DNA from: Paenibacillus taiwanensis DSM 18679
Lineage (GTDB): Bacteria > Bacillota > Bacilli > Paenibacillales > Paenibacillaceae
Assembly (NCBI RefSeq): GCF_000425125.1
Contig: NZ_AULE01000024.1
Location: 306,963 to 370,962 of the forward strand
Length of the DNA stretch: 64,000 bases
Direction: 5' to 3'
The notes under the pieces are model-generated. The model had not been told where the DNA came from, did no database searches, and saw only the letters and a list, made by a program, of their open reading frames with translations. The stretch's first letter is position 1. The number at the start of each line of letters is the position of its first letter. Of the stretch, positions 17,789 to 26,224 are shown one piece after another. The position numbers and the translations under genes are program-made.

Positions 17789-18211
17789 ATGAAACTGGGT
17801 CCAATTAATCATATTTGTTTTTCGGTTTCAAATTTACATCAATCGATTTCATTTTATAAGCAAGTTTTTGATGCTGAATTGTTGGTTCAAGGTCGAAAAC
17901 TTGCCTATTTTAATTTGAACGGCTTGTGGATTGCAATAAATGAGGAAGCGCACATACCACGTATTGAAGTGAAAGAGTCGTATACGCATATTGCCTTTTC
18001 CATAACAGAAGCGGATTATAAAAATTGGGTAGAAAAGTTACAAAAATTAAACGTTAAGCTATTAACAGGAAGAATCAGAGACGCTCAGGATCTGAACTCT
18101 ATTTATTTTGAAGACCCTGATGGGCATAAATTTGAGTTGCATACAGGACAATTAGAAGATCGAATGGAGTATTATAGAAAACATAAAACACATATGCGTT
18201 TCTATATGTAG
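17789..18211 (+). CDS. fosB: FosB-type metallothiol transferase (fosfomycin resistance)
   Basis: A 140-residue VOC-fold enzyme that opens the epoxide of fosfomycin with bacillithiol or cysteine, using a divalent metal. The three metal ligands are visible as His8 (INHICFSVS), His67 (YTHIAFSI) and Glu116 (KFELHTG). LLVQGRKLAYFNLNGLWIA, the loop before DPDGHKFELHTG and the C-terminal YYRKHKTHMRFY are FosB-specific. Full length for the family. The presence of FosB supports a bacillithiol-using Firmicute. Confidence 0.95.
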   Translation: MKLGPINHICFSVSNLHQSISFYKQVFDAELLVQGRKLAYFNLNGLWIAINEEAHIPRIEVKESYTHIAFSITEADYKNWVEKLQKLNVKLLTGRIRDAQDLNSIYFEDPDGHKFELHTGQLEDRMEYYRKHKTHMRFYM

Positions 18212-18292
18212 GTAGTTGCAGCTAAGCTAGTGTCATGATGATCAGTTTTAGAGGGAATGAATGGATATGTATAAGGAAGGCGGCAAATCATT

Positions 18293-18586
18293 ATGACGAC
18301 ATCCAATAAAACGATACGGACATGTCTTCGAGGACACCAATACCAGAAAAGCAGCGATTGTCCAACTTGTCCGATCTGTGAGCAAGAACGTAAACCGGAA
18401 CAAGGTTTTCTAGCTGTGCTCTCGGCACCAGCACGGCGGGCATTGGAACACAATGGAATAACCTCACTAGAACAGCTTGCCACATATTCAGAAAAAGAAA
18501 TTTTGCAGTTTCACGGTATGGGGCCGGCCTCCTTGCCTAAGCTTAGGGCTGCTCTGCAGGATAACGGACTATCCTTTAAGAACTAA
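18293..18586 (+). CDS. RNA polymerase alpha-CTD-like protein with an N-terminal cysteine cluster
   Basis: A 97-residue protein. The C-terminal 55 residues match the helix-hairpin-helix DNA-binding C-terminal domain of the RNA polymerase alpha subunit (LSAPARRALEHNGITSLEQL, then FHGMGPASLPKLRAAL). The N-terminal part has CPTCPICEQE and an earlier Cys/His pair (TCLRGH), suggesting a small zinc ribbon. Stand-alone alpha-CTD-like proteins occur in Bacillales and may act as transcription or DNA-binding accessory factors; the role here is not known. AAGGCGG precedes the ATG. Confidence 0.8.
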   Translation: MTTSNKTIRTCLRGHQYQKSSDCPTCPICEQERKPEQGFLAVLSAPARRALEHNGITSLEQLATYSEKEILQFHGMGPASLPKLRAALQDNGLSFKN

Positions 18587-18642
18587 TGCATCATATTTAC
18601 ATAAAGAAGGAATAAGACGACAAGCATATAGACGTCCCATGC

Positions 18643-18664
18643 CGCATATTTTGCGTTTTTTTTT
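18643..18664 (+). terminator. Short terminator after the alpha-CTD-like gene
   Basis: A 4-bp CGCA/TGCG stem with a five-base loop is followed by nine T. Confidence 0.45.
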
Positions 18665-18690
18665 GTGTGGTTAAATGATGTGCGTTTAGT

Positions 18691-18727
18691 TATTTACGAA
18701 GTTTATCGAATCTCATAATATGGAATA
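18691..18727 (+). promoter_or_regulatory. Promoter-bearing repeat, copy 1
   Basis: Contains TTTACG, 17 bp, TAATAT: a plausible sigma-A promoter. The 37-bp segment recurs nearly unchanged at 19580-19616 with the same spacing. It lies 50 bp upstream of the small membrane protein gene. Confidence 0.55.
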
Positions 18728-18776
18728 GGTAATTATAATTACACGACTGGTAGTTTTATATAGGGGGAACACTATC

Positions 18777-18980
18777 GTGATAAAAGCAAAACGGGTTCTG
18801 TATGCGGTTGCAGTTTTTATCGTCTTGTTGATCATAATTCAAGTATTTGTTAATGCGTTTGTTTCAACCATGATTTCCGATTATCACTTAAAGAGCTTGA
18901 TTGCTTTATTGTTGTCAGTTGGACTTTCATTTTATTTTACTAGATCGTTTCTGAACAAGAACAATCGCAGGAAGTTGTAA
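18777..18980 (+). CDS. Small two-pass membrane protein (67 aa)
   Basis: A GTG start preceded by GGGGG opens a 67-residue protein with two hydrophobic segments (about 6-28 and 38-56) and a basic tail KNNRRKL. No family recognised. It follows promoter repeat copy 1 and precedes a zinc-ribbon protein gene, with which it may be co-transcribed. Confidence 0.6.
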   Translation: MIKAKRVLYAVAVFIVLLIIIQVFVNAFVSTMISDYHLKSLIALLLSVGLSFYFTRSFLNKNNRRKL

Positions 18981-19035
18981 ATCAAACAGAAAGTGGTCTT
19001 AAAAAATGCAGAACAGCATAAAGGAGGCTGAACTA

Positions 19036-19434
19036 ATGGGAGTGGCATATCAATTAAGCTGCGGGCATTGCACCTATAACCAAAATATGTACATGGGATT
19101 CGGGTTCAGCTATTGTAGTTTGAGTTCCATTCTTGAATGGTACAAGGATGACGTCGGTAGACAACGAATCAGAGATTTCATTCAGACGGACAAGGAAGCG
19201 TCGTTTGAATGTTTTGACGGCCTGTATGTTTGTCAGTCGTGTCATTACTTGTTAAATGAAGTATATTTGCACATCAAATCAGACAGCGATGATTACACCA
19301 ATCGACATACTTGTCTGCGCTGCTCGGCTTTAATGCCGTCAAAGCCTATTGACCAGATAGAGGATGTCCAACTGGACTGTCCTGATTGCGGAAATGAAAA
19401 GCTAAGTGTTCAATCGTATATGGATTGGGATTAG
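19036..19434 (+). CDS. Cysteine-rich putative zinc-ribbon protein
   Basis: A 132-residue protein starting at 19036, where AAGGAGG lies eight bases upstream. It has an N-terminal LSCGHC, a central VCQSCHY, then TCLRCSA and a final DCPDCGNE, so at least two zinc-binding knuckles are likely. The family is not recognised beyond zinc-ribbon character; similar orphan proteins are common in accessory regions of Bacillales. Confidence 0.65.
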   Translation: MGVAYQLSCGHCTYNQNMYMGFGFSYCSLSSILEWYKDDVGRQRIRDFIQTDKEASFECFDGLYVCQSCHYLLNEVYLHIKSDSDDYTNRHTCLRCSALMPSKPIDQIEDVQLDCPDCGNEKLSVQSYMDWD

Positions 19435-19515
19435 GGTAGGAAGCATTTGATATTAATTGTATATAAATAAGATCAACAGTAAGAGTCACTGATGGTAAGT
19501 TTATATAGACCTTGT

Positions 19516-19540
19516 AAACCGCTTAAATCGCGGTTTTTTT
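19516..19540 (+). terminator. Terminator after the zinc-ribbon gene
   Basis: AAACCGC pairs with GCGGTTT around a 7-base loop and runs into seven T. Confidence 0.85.
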
Positions 19541-19579
19541 ATATTTTAATATATACTCTTTTGCCGATATAGGAGTTGG

Positions 19580-19616
19580 TATTTACGAAGTTCATTAATT
19601 TTCATAATATGGAATT
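19580..19616 (+). promoter_or_regulatory. Promoter-bearing repeat, copy 2
   Basis: TTTACG, 17 bp, TAATAT within a 37-bp segment nearly identical to 18691-18727. It lies about 50 bp upstream of the next gene. Confidence 0.55.
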
Positions 19617-19667
19617 ATTAAATAATTTCGTAAACATGTATTTAGGTGACATACACGCAATAATGAA

Positions 19668-20309
19668 ATGAGGGATAAAGTGCCTGAATATTCTCAAATC
19701 CAAACCTATATTAAGTGCGATCAAACCAATATAAAAGAGATAATGCATAACTTTATAAATGCATTACAAGAATGCGGGATTAAAGACGCTGAACTAATTT
19801 CTGCTTTTCGTGGACTAGAGTGGGAAATGGATGAGGACGGCTCTATGTATGTGAGTGAAGGAGAAGAAACAAAAGAACTTTTGGTTGCTGGACAACTTTT
19901 ACACATTCGCCCTTTTGTTATGGGCTGGACCTCAAAAAGCATCAAAGAATTGCAGCAATCCTGGCTTGAAGTTAGCCTTCTTTTCTGGACAGAGGAGATT
20001 GTACAAAGTTCTTTCGATTACGTATTAAGAGAAGAAGTTAGATCAGTGATTTGGAAGGTAATGACTGCATTCTCACATCTCCCTAATCAATCGGGTGTGT
20101 ATTTTACTAATGAAGCAGGGGATGGTCGTCCTTGGGAAGCGTTAATGCAAAATGACTTGGATGATATATGGATGTTTGATGCTGCCATAATAAATAAAGG
20201 CAATATGAATTATTATCAAAGTATTGAAGAGGCAATATTTTTCTCGAATCTTCAGGAGAATGAAATATTAATAGCTCGGAGAGAAAGATGGGTTAAAGAA
20301 CCTTGGTAA
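19668..20309 (+). CDS. Uncharacterised acidic protein, orphan immunity-like
   Basis: A 213-residue soluble, acidic, tryptophan-rich protein (FRGLEWEMDEDGSMYV, FVMGWTSK, RRERWVKEPW). No domain recognised. Size, acidity and its place at the head of a run of small orphan genes resemble immunity proteins of polymorphic toxin systems, but this is inference only. The ATG at 19668 has little ribosome site; the GTG at 19680, five bases after GAGGG, may be the real start. Confidence 0.5.
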   Translation: MRDKVPEYSQIQTYIKCDQTNIKEIMHNFINALQECGIKDAELISAFRGLEWEMDEDGSMYVSEGEETKELLVAGQLLHIRPFVMGWTSKSIKELQQSWLEVSLLFWTEEIVQSSFDYVLREEVRSVIWKVMTAFSHLPNQSGVYFTNEAGDGRPWEALMQNDLDDIWMFDAAIINKGNMNYYQSIEEAIFFSNLQENEILIARRERWVKEPW

Positions 20310-20378
20310 TTATATTTCATAGAGGCGTGTACCACACATATAACAATCCTTTCGCATGATATATAAGGGAGGTAAACT

Positions 20379-20711
20379 TTGTACGATTTTATTTCAATTT
20401 GTTCTGATAGGTTGTATTCGAAGAAGATAAGAACAAATCAACTCGATGAGTACTTAGTAACTATTCTACAATTCACGAAGAAGAGGAACTTAATCTATTT
20501 TAAGGAGATTGATGGAGCGGTTATTAGAATTAATGGTATCCCTGCGAATTCGCAAGGAAACTATGCGTTTTATTCACTTGATGGAATTGAAGAAATAAAT
20601 TTAATTGAAATAGCAGTCCCTTGGTGTATCAATGATGTTTTGGAACAGAAGATTACAGATCTTGCAAATGCAATTGCGAAAAATTTTTCATGGATGATAG
20701 ATGAAAGCTAA
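20379..20711 (+). CDS. Uncharacterised 110-aa protein
   Basis: A TTG start, seven bases after AAGGGAGG, opens a 110-residue protein (YDFISICSDRLYSKK at the start; WCINDVLEQ near the end). It has no signal peptide, membrane segment or known domain. It lies in the orphan array between two spacers. Confidence 0.55.
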   Translation: MYDFISICSDRLYSKKIRTNQLDEYLVTILQFTKKRNLIYFKEIDGAVIRINGIPANSQGNYAFYSLDGIEEINLIEIAVPWCINDVLEQKITDLANAIAKNFSWMIDES

Positions 20712-20757
20712 ATGAAGAATGAAAGTTAACTCCATTAAGCCTCACGAGCTCATCAAT

Positions 20758-20777
20758 ACAAGAACGTTAAGTGAAAT
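20758..20777 (+). repeat. ACGTTA-type spacer motif, copy 1
   Basis: ACAAGAACGTTAAGTGAAAT lies 27 bp before the next start codon. Related motifs recur before other orphan genes at 21428, 21924, 22566 and 47776, and at 29041. Confidence 0.5.
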
Positions 20778-20804
20778 CAGAAAAAATAATAATAGGGTGA
20801 TGTC

Positions 20805-21014
20805 ATGAATATATATGGCCATCTAAATAAAGTTAATGAAATATTTCTAGATCTTATTTCTCAAAGATGTAACTTTGTTCCACTGGTTATTATAAATATA
20901 TTTAAGGATTCTTGGGTTTATATCGAAAAGTACATAAAAAATACACATCCAAATTGGACAACTAACTGGAATCACACATTAGAGTCAATAGATTCAAACG
21001 AATTAGCTTTTTAA
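20805..21014 (+). CDS. Uncharacterised 69-aa protein
   Basis: An ATG after GGGTGATG opens a 69-residue frame (MNIYGHLNKVNEIFL to DSNELAF). No domain is recognised. It ends six bases before the next start and is probably co-transcribed with it; the pair could also be the two halves of one former gene. Confidence 0.45.
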   Translation: MNIYGHLNKVNEIFLDLISQRCNFVPLVIINIFKDSWVYIEKYIKNTHPNWTTNWNHTLESIDSNELAF

Positions 21015-21020
21015 GAGGAT

Positions 21021-21332
21021 ATGATCAAAGATACATTTAAGAGAGTGGAGAAAATAGTTAAAGAGCGAGAAGTAAAAGAATATTTTAAATTGTACATTTC
21101 AATTGTTGAGGGTCTAGCTATTTTTAATAGGTCGTATGAAGAATCATGTGATGTATGTCAAGGCGAACTCCAATATTATACAAATACAATTAGTAATACA
21201 GTATTAAAAGAATGTAGAACATGCGGTTGTTTATATAACGGTAAAAATGGAAATAAGATTGGATCAAGAGGGGACGTTTCTTTAAGGCCAGCGACTAGAA
21301 GTGAATTACTAAGCCAAGGAATTATTGAATGA
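21021..21332 (+). CDS. Uncharacterised 103-aa protein with a CxxC pair
   Basis: A 103-residue protein with AAGAGG before the ATG. CDVCQGE and CRTCGCLY form a likely zinc knuckle in the middle; the tail SRGDVSLRPATRSELL is basic. No family recognised. It belongs to the same cassette-like unit as the preceding 69-aa gene. Confidence 0.5.
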   Translation: MIKDTFKRVEKIVKEREVKEYFKLYISIVEGLAIFNRSYEESCDVCQGELQYYTNTISNTVLKECRTCGCLYNGKNGNKIGSRGDVSLRPATRSELLSQGIIE

Positions 21333-21427
21333 GGGGAACATAGGAAGTGGCCGAACTCGCTTAATACCATATCTACGTCGGTTCGTGGCGGGATGCTGCT
21401 GCCTTAAGGTGTTGAGGATTCGGAGAC

Positions 21428-21447
21428 ACAAGCACGTTATATGAAGT
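21428..21447 (+). repeat. ACGTTA-type spacer motif, copy 2
   Basis: ACAAGCACGTTATATGAAGT, 42 bp before the next start. Confidence 0.5.
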
Positions 21448-21489
21448 ATCGGCTGCAAATAATAAATAAGATTGAAGGGTGTTAGTACA

Positions 21490-21777
21490 ATGGCATTTTG
21501 TATCCTATTTAAGTTACTAAAAATGGATGATAATAAAGCAATTTATGTGTACGGGGATTGTTCTGAAAACTTTGAAGGGATGTTTCAATTAGAATTAGAA
21601 AAATTATTATCTGGCGAGATACCAAGTAATACGGATATGAAGGAAGTAGTAAAAGTAATTAGACCATGCCTCAGTGATGGAGAATATCAGCATAAGGCAA
21701 ACAGAGCATTCAGTAAGATCTATAAACATTATAAAGAGACAACTACTTATTTGTTAGAAGGAGGTTATTATGCCTAG
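21490..21777 (+). CDS. Uncharacterised 95-aa protein
   Basis: The ATG at 21490 (MAFCILFKLLKMDDNK) follows GAAGGGTG and gives 95 residues; an upstream TTG at 21472 overlaps the ribosome site. The protein is small, acidic and soluble, with a Tyr-rich C-terminus (LLEGGYYA). Function unknown; it is one of the orphan array genes. Confidence 0.5.
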   Translation: MAFCILFKLLKMDDNKAIYVYGDCSENFEGMFQLELEKLLSGEIPSNTDMKEVVKVIRPCLSDGEYQHKANRAFSKIYKHYKETTTYLLEGGYYA

Positions 21778-21923
21778 ATTTAACTGACTAAAAAAAGTAC
21801 ATATAAATATATTGAGTATGAAAGTCATACAAGAAGATCGATTCATCATATAGCACCTTCTCTATGCTGCGGGCTTCGCCCTTGGCTCACAAGAAGTGAT
21901 GAGTGAGGAAGTGGAATCACTGA

Positions 21924-21940
21924 GGCTAACGTTATAAGAA
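21924..21940 (+). repeat. ACGTTA-type spacer motif, copy 3
   Basis: GGCTAACGTTATAAGAA, 27 bp before the next start. Confidence 0.45.
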
Positions 21941-21967
21941 TTTGTGTAAACATACAGTAGAACATGA

Positions 21968-22474
21968 ATGAAAGTGAATGATTTTATGTCTGAATTTAGC
22001 TTTAAATCAGAAAACACTTTGAATTTTGTATCCTTGCATGATTGTGTAATTGAAGAAGTTTCAATAGAAGATAAGAATTTGATCGTATGGCTTGAACACA
22101 TAGACGTATTATCGGTTCATCCGTTTAATCATACAGGATTCAGTATGTATACTGGGAAGTCAAAAGTTAGATTTATTGACTATGAGATTATTGAGTCCAT
22201 ACTATATGATACATCCCAAATAAAAGGGATGAAGCACATTATTGTTGAGGAAGCAGCTCAAAAGAGGGTAATGTTAGAAAGTGAACTATTATTAGATTTT
22301 GAAATTCTTAAAAATGAGGAATTGCAAGCAGCAGAAGATTATTTTGTACATAGATTTGATGGCTCGGCTTCTTTGAAATATAATGCTGATTTTGGTTACT
22401 GCATAATTAAATACAAAAAAATAATAATTGAATGGAACGAATTTATTGATAAAGCATGGTTTGAAGATAGATGA
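21968..22474 (+). CDS. Uncharacterised 168-aa protein, immunity-like
   Basis: A soluble 168-residue acidic protein containing VSLHDCVIEEVSIEDKNL followed by a histidine-rich HPFNHTGF. The two-strand D-C-x-I pattern followed by a beta-rich body is reminiscent of several short immunity-type families, but no named domain is clear. The start ATG lacks a strong ribosome site; an ATG six codons on (MSEFSF) is possible. Confidence 0.5.
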   Translation: MKVNDFMSEFSFKSENTLNFVSLHDCVIEEVSIEDKNLIVWLEHIDVLSVHPFNHTGFSMYTGKSKVRFIDYEIIESILYDTSQIKGMKHIIVEEAAQKRVMLESELLLDFEILKNEELQAAEDYFVHRFDGSASLKYNADFGYCIIKYKKIIIEWNEFIDKAWFEDR

Positions 22475-22585
22475 ATTTGGGAGTGTTTCAAAGAAGACTA
22501 GTCTGCAAGGCTAGCAGCGTAGCCACCCAGCTACTCTGCTCCTTACGCCTCCTAGTTTCATATATACAAGAACGTTATCGCTAAA
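22475..22585 (+). repeat. Hairpin-bearing spacer with ACGTTA-type motif, copy 4
   Basis: AGCAGCGTAGC and GCTACTCTGCT (22516-22545 region) form an imperfect stem around CACCCA. It is followed by ACAAGAACGTTATCGCTAAA at 22566-22585. The spacer at 23420-23480 has similar wording (AAGGCTAAG, CCGTAGCTA, GTAAGCC). Confidence 0.45.
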
Positions 22586-22693
22586 TAACTTGGATTTGTA
22601 GAATACAAGGATTGAACTATCTTCGGAGTTAATAGTGAAAATAATTAAGGGATCATTGAAATTTTACAGCTTAATTAGAATTGAGTGGTGTTT

Positions 22694-23395
22694 ATGAAAA
22701 AGACGTTAGTAGCTGTTGGAAATGTTGTATGTGGTCTTACTATATTGTTCTGCATTTATATCATAATCAAACCAGGATATGTATATGAAAATGGAACATG
22801 GAATTATGTTTCCTATGATGAAAGCGTTGGCAGAAGAGTTAATCCAATCAATGTAAGTAAAGACGAATTCAAAATTTTAAAATACAATGATTTCGCAAGA
22901 GATAACAATAGAATATATTTTAAATCTACAAAAATAGAAGGGTCAGATCCAGATACTTTCCAGATTATTAGTAAAAAAGGTCGGTATCGTTATGCGAAGG
23001 ATAAGAACAATGTGTATATTTATGCAAGTGATGATTGGTCTGTATATCGAGTATTAAAGGCAGATCCTAATAGTTTTGAAATATTAGAGTTTCCGTATTC
23101 AAAAGATAAAAACGATGCTTTTTGTGGGTCTTTACCGTTATATGTTGATGATGTTACTAAATTTGAAGTCATCGAGAGCACAGGTTCTGCAATCATGTCT
23201 TCGGTTGACAGTTTCTTAGGTACTGAATCTGATTCGAGGAATATGTCTTCAGAATATAAACGTAAAAAGCAGGAGAACAATCGTAAAAAATACGGGTTTA
23301 TTACTAATTGGGTTTTTTACTCTGAAGATGGAAAAGCCAAAACTGATAAGCTTGCTTATGAAGGATATAGATTAGTAGAAGAGGTCTACCAGTGA
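22694..23395 (+). CDS. Membrane-anchored DKNYY-repeat protein
   Basis: A 233-residue protein starting MKKTLVAVGNVVCGLT, with one hydrophobic N-terminal segment (about 5-27) that is a signal anchor. The rest carries DKNYY-type repeats, seen as YAKDKNNVYIY, ADPNSFEIL and YSKDKNDAF. Such repeats occur in exported proteins of unknown function across bacteria. The ATG at 22694 is preferred over the GTG at 22685. It is the last intact member of this orphan run. Confidence 0.65.
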   Translation: MKKTLVAVGNVVCGLTILFCIYIIIKPGYVYENGTWNYVSYDESVGRRVNPINVSKDEFKILKYNDFARDNNRIYFKSTKIEGSDPDTFQIISKKGRYRYAKDKNNVYIYASDDWSVYRVLKADPNSFEILEFPYSKDKNDAFCGSLPLYVDDVTKFEVIESTGSAIMSSVDSFLGTESDSRNMSSEYKRKKQENNRKKYGFITNWVFYSEDGKAKTDKLAYEGYRLVEEVYQ

Positions 23396-23484
23396 CACTT
23401 CGAAGAATTTTTTTCATGCAGACAACCCTGTAAGGCTAAGTAACACAGCCATTCCGTAGCTATCGCTGCCGTAAGCCTTTCGGG

Positions 23485-24208
23485 TATGTAAACACAGTCC
23501 GACCAAGAGAGAAGGGAGGTTATGAAATTATTTCAGGGCATCGTCATAGAGTAGCTTGTGAAAAGGCTGGGATTACAATCGTTCCAGCCTTTGTTCGTGG
23601 CATGGACAGAAATGCAGCCATTATTGCACTGGTGGATAGCAATTTACATCGAGAATATGTTTCACCATCCGAAAAAGCATGGGCTTACAAGCTAAAGCTT
23701 GACGCAATTAAAGCTCAGGGGCAGCGAAACGATTTATCCGAGCCGTTAACCTGTGACCAAGTTAGACAGAAGTCACTTGAAAAGATTGCGTCTGAGGTTG
23801 GTACAAGCTCAACCCAGGTTCAGCGTTACATTCGATTAACGGAGCTAATTCCTCCGATTCTTGAAATGGTTGACGACGGGAAATAGCTGTTAGCCCTGCT
23901 GTAGAACTGTCGTACCTATCCAAACAAGAACAAACAGACCTGCTCGGGACGATGAGAAGCGAGGATAGCACGCCTTCGCTTTCTCAAGCACAGCGAATGA
24001 AAAAGCTGAGTGGGGCAGACAAGCTAGATATGGATGTGATTTTTGGCATTATGACCCAGGAAAAGCCTAATCAAAAGGCGCAAATCAAATTTCGGAAGGA
24101 GGTTTTTTCCAAAAGGATTACACAGCCTTGCAAATGGAGCAGACGATTATAAAATTGTTGGGAGAATGGCAAAAACGGAGGGAACGAAATCACGATAATG
24201 AGCGATAA
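23485..24208 (+). pseudogene. Frameshifted ParB-like partition/nuclease protein of a conjugative element
   Basis: The frame enters near 23485 without a start (RPREKGGYEIISGHRHR), so the N-terminus is missing. It continues with the ParB motif LVDSNLHRE, a helix-turn-helix (KIASEVGTSSTQVQRYIRL) and stops at 23884. One inserted or lost base later, the sense resumes (AVSPAVELSYLSKQEQ, KKLSGADKLDMD). A second shift near 24108 restores the usual tail (YTALQMEQTIIKLL, ending at 24208). Its partner in such elements, a giant helicase, lies next. Dead by truncation and two frameshifts. Confidence 0.75.
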
Positions 24209-24309
24209 TTTTTTTCGGCTGGTAATCTTGTTCCTTCGGTATTAATTCTGTTTTTCTAATTGAGTAAAACCCTCCTTGACAACTTGCACCGGAGGGGACG
24301 GGGTATAGA

Positions 24310-25194
24310 GCGAAAACAAGGTTTGCTCGCTTTTATAATTTGCCTGAGCTGATGAGTATGTTTAAGGAAGTGGCAGACATTCAAACAGCAGATATGCTCC
24401 AGCTTCCTGTGCCGAAGGCGCATTTTCACAATGCTGCTGTACCGCAAAGTGAATATCAAAAAAAACATCGTAGCAGAGCTGCCACAGCGTGCAGAGAAGG
24501 TTCGTGCTAAGCAGGTTGAGCCTCACGAGGATAATATGCTCAAGATTACCAATGATGGACGTAAGCTGGCTTTAGACCAACGATTGGCTAATCCCATACT
24601 CCCTGATGATGAGAGTAGCAAGGTGAGCGCTTGTGTAAGCAACGTCTATCAGCATTGGTTGGACGGCTCGAAGGAGCGACTCACACAGCTCGTATTTTGC
24701 GACCTGTCTACTCCCAAAACAGATGGCACATTCAACGTGTATGATGAGTTGAAGCGAAAGCTGATAAAAAAGGGTGTGCCGGCTGAGGAAATTGTCTATA
24801 TCCATCAAGCCAATAAGGATGTGCAAAAAAAGGAGCTGTTTGCCAAGGTACGTGTTGGACAGGTGCGGATTTTGCTTGGATCAACCGCTAAGCTAGGTGC
24901 GGGTACGAATGTGCAGACAAAGTTGATCGCACTTCATGATCTGGATTTTCCGTGGCGTCCGAGGGATTTGGAGCAGCGTAGTGGACGAATTATTCGACTG
25001 GCAATCAGAACGGTGAGGTTCATATTTTTCGCTATGTCACCGAGAACACCTTCGATGCCTATCTCTATCAGACGCTGAGGCTTTGCTGGAAAGCCAGAGT
25101 CTGTGATGAGCTTGAACAGACGGATCGAAAGTCCATTTATTTACAGGGATATGCTGACTGCTACAGCTATCTGCGTAAAATAGGCCTTGTGTAA
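24310..25194 (+). pseudogene. Remnant of the large helicase/methylase gene of an integrative conjugative element
   Basis: Only the C-terminal helicase segment survives: TRFARFYNLPELMSMFKEVA, LKITNDGRKLALDQRL, LTQLVFCDLSTPKTDGTFNV, LLGSTAKLGAGTNVQ and FPWRPRDLEQRSGRI. These are the typical end of the 2000-residue SNF2-type proteins carried by ICEs of Firmicutes. Frameshifts occur in an A8 run (24458-24465) and near 25003; the sense TENTFDAYLYQT then ends abruptly about 25075 and is joined to an unrelated short tail (KSIYLQGYADCYSYL) stopping at 25194. The N-terminal 80 percent is absent. Confidence 0.75.
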
Positions 25195-25272
25195 TGTCCC
25201 TTTAAAACAGGTGAGGAGATGCAATCCATCTGGATAAAATGGTATAATGAAGATAATCAGGAATGGAGTGAG

Positions 25273-26124
25273 ATGCTCATGCTTGAACTGCTTGATCCGC
25301 GTGTAGATGTTATTTTTAAACGAATCTTCGGCAGCGAGCATAACAAGGATGTGCTGCTGGCCTTTTTAAACAGTACATTCCGTGAGGCGGGTGAACCGCC
25401 ACTGACTGAAATTGTGCTACTCAATCCGTACACCGAGCCAGATAGTCCGAATGACAAGCAGTCCATTATGGACATTAAGGCGAAGACAGCCAAGGGCGAG
25501 CTGTTGAATATAGAAATGCAGCTGTTTAACCCATACCATATGGAAAAACGAACACTGTTCTATTGGTCTGAAATGTACTACCATCAGATACCTAAGGGCG
25601 GAAATTACAATACCTTAAAGAAATGCGTGACCATTAATATACTGAACTATTCCTGTCTGCCTAATGACCGTTACCATAGCGTGTTTCATTTGCGAGAGGA
25701 TCGCACCGGAATTAAACTGGTGGATGACATTGAAATTCACATTATGGAGTTGACCAAGCTGAGCGAGCATTCGGCAGAGCTTGAAGAAGGCGGACTGGTG
25801 AACTGGCTATTGTTTTTAAAGGGAGTCGATCAATCCAATTGGGAGGTGCTGACGATGAAGGAGCCAATGCTGAAAAAAGCTATGGATACGCTGGAGTTTT
25901 TGAGTCAGGATACGGCGGCACGTTTGGCTTATGATGCTCGCATGAAGGCCTTGAGCGATGAAGTATCCCTGATTGAAAGTGCCCAAAAATTTGCCGAAGA
26001 AAAAGGCAGAGCAGAAACAAGCAAAGAAATTGCGATTCGTCTTTTGGAAAGAGGCGTGGATTTGCAAACCGTTTCAGAGGCAACTGGCTTATCGGTTGAA
26101 GAAGTAAAGGGATTGAAGCAATAA
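25273..26124 (+). CDS. Rpn/PD-(D/E)XK nuclease-family putative transposase
   Basis: A 283-residue intact protein starting MLMLELLDPRVDVIFKRIFG. The PD-(D/E)XK core appears as KQSIMDIKAKTAKGELLNIE then MQ, giving Asp and the E-x-Q pair. Further family markers are RTLFYWSEMYYHQIPKG and a C-terminal helical tail ending ATGLSVEEVKGL. These proteins (Rpn / transposase_31 and PF12784 groups) are linked to RecA-independent recombination and often sit in mobile DNA. A ribosome site GGAGTGAG precedes the ATG. It is the only intact gene of this mobile stretch and has its own terminator. Confidence 0.85.
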   Translation: MLMLELLDPRVDVIFKRIFGSEHNKDVLLAFLNSTFREAGEPPLTEIVLLNPYTEPDSPNDKQSIMDIKAKTAKGELLNIEMQLFNPYHMEKRTLFYWSEMYYHQIPKGGNYNTLKKCVTINILNYSCLPNDRYHSVFHLREDRTGIKLVDDIEIHIMELTKLSEHSAELEEGGLVNWLLFLKGVDQSNWEVLTMKEPMLKKAMDTLEFLSQDTAARLAYDARMKALSDEVSLIESAQKFAEEKGRAETSKEIAIRLLERGVDLQTVSEATGLSVEEVKGLKQ

Positions 26125-26171
26125 TCTAAAATGAATTGTTTACCTTATAAAAGTTGACGATTCAATCAAAT

Positions 26172-26197
26172 GACAGCCGCAGGGCTGTCTTTTTTTT
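26172..26197 (+). terminator. Terminator after the Rpn gene
   Basis: GACAGCC and GGCTGTC form a 7-bp stem around GCAG, followed by eight T. Confidence 0.9.
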
Positions 26198-26224
26198 GTC
26201 CAAAATTAGTTTAGGGGGGACGCT

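Noticed and set aside
25080..25194. Complete small gene at the end of the helicase remnant
   Set aside because: There is no start codon or ribosome site; only a C-terminal tail is readable.
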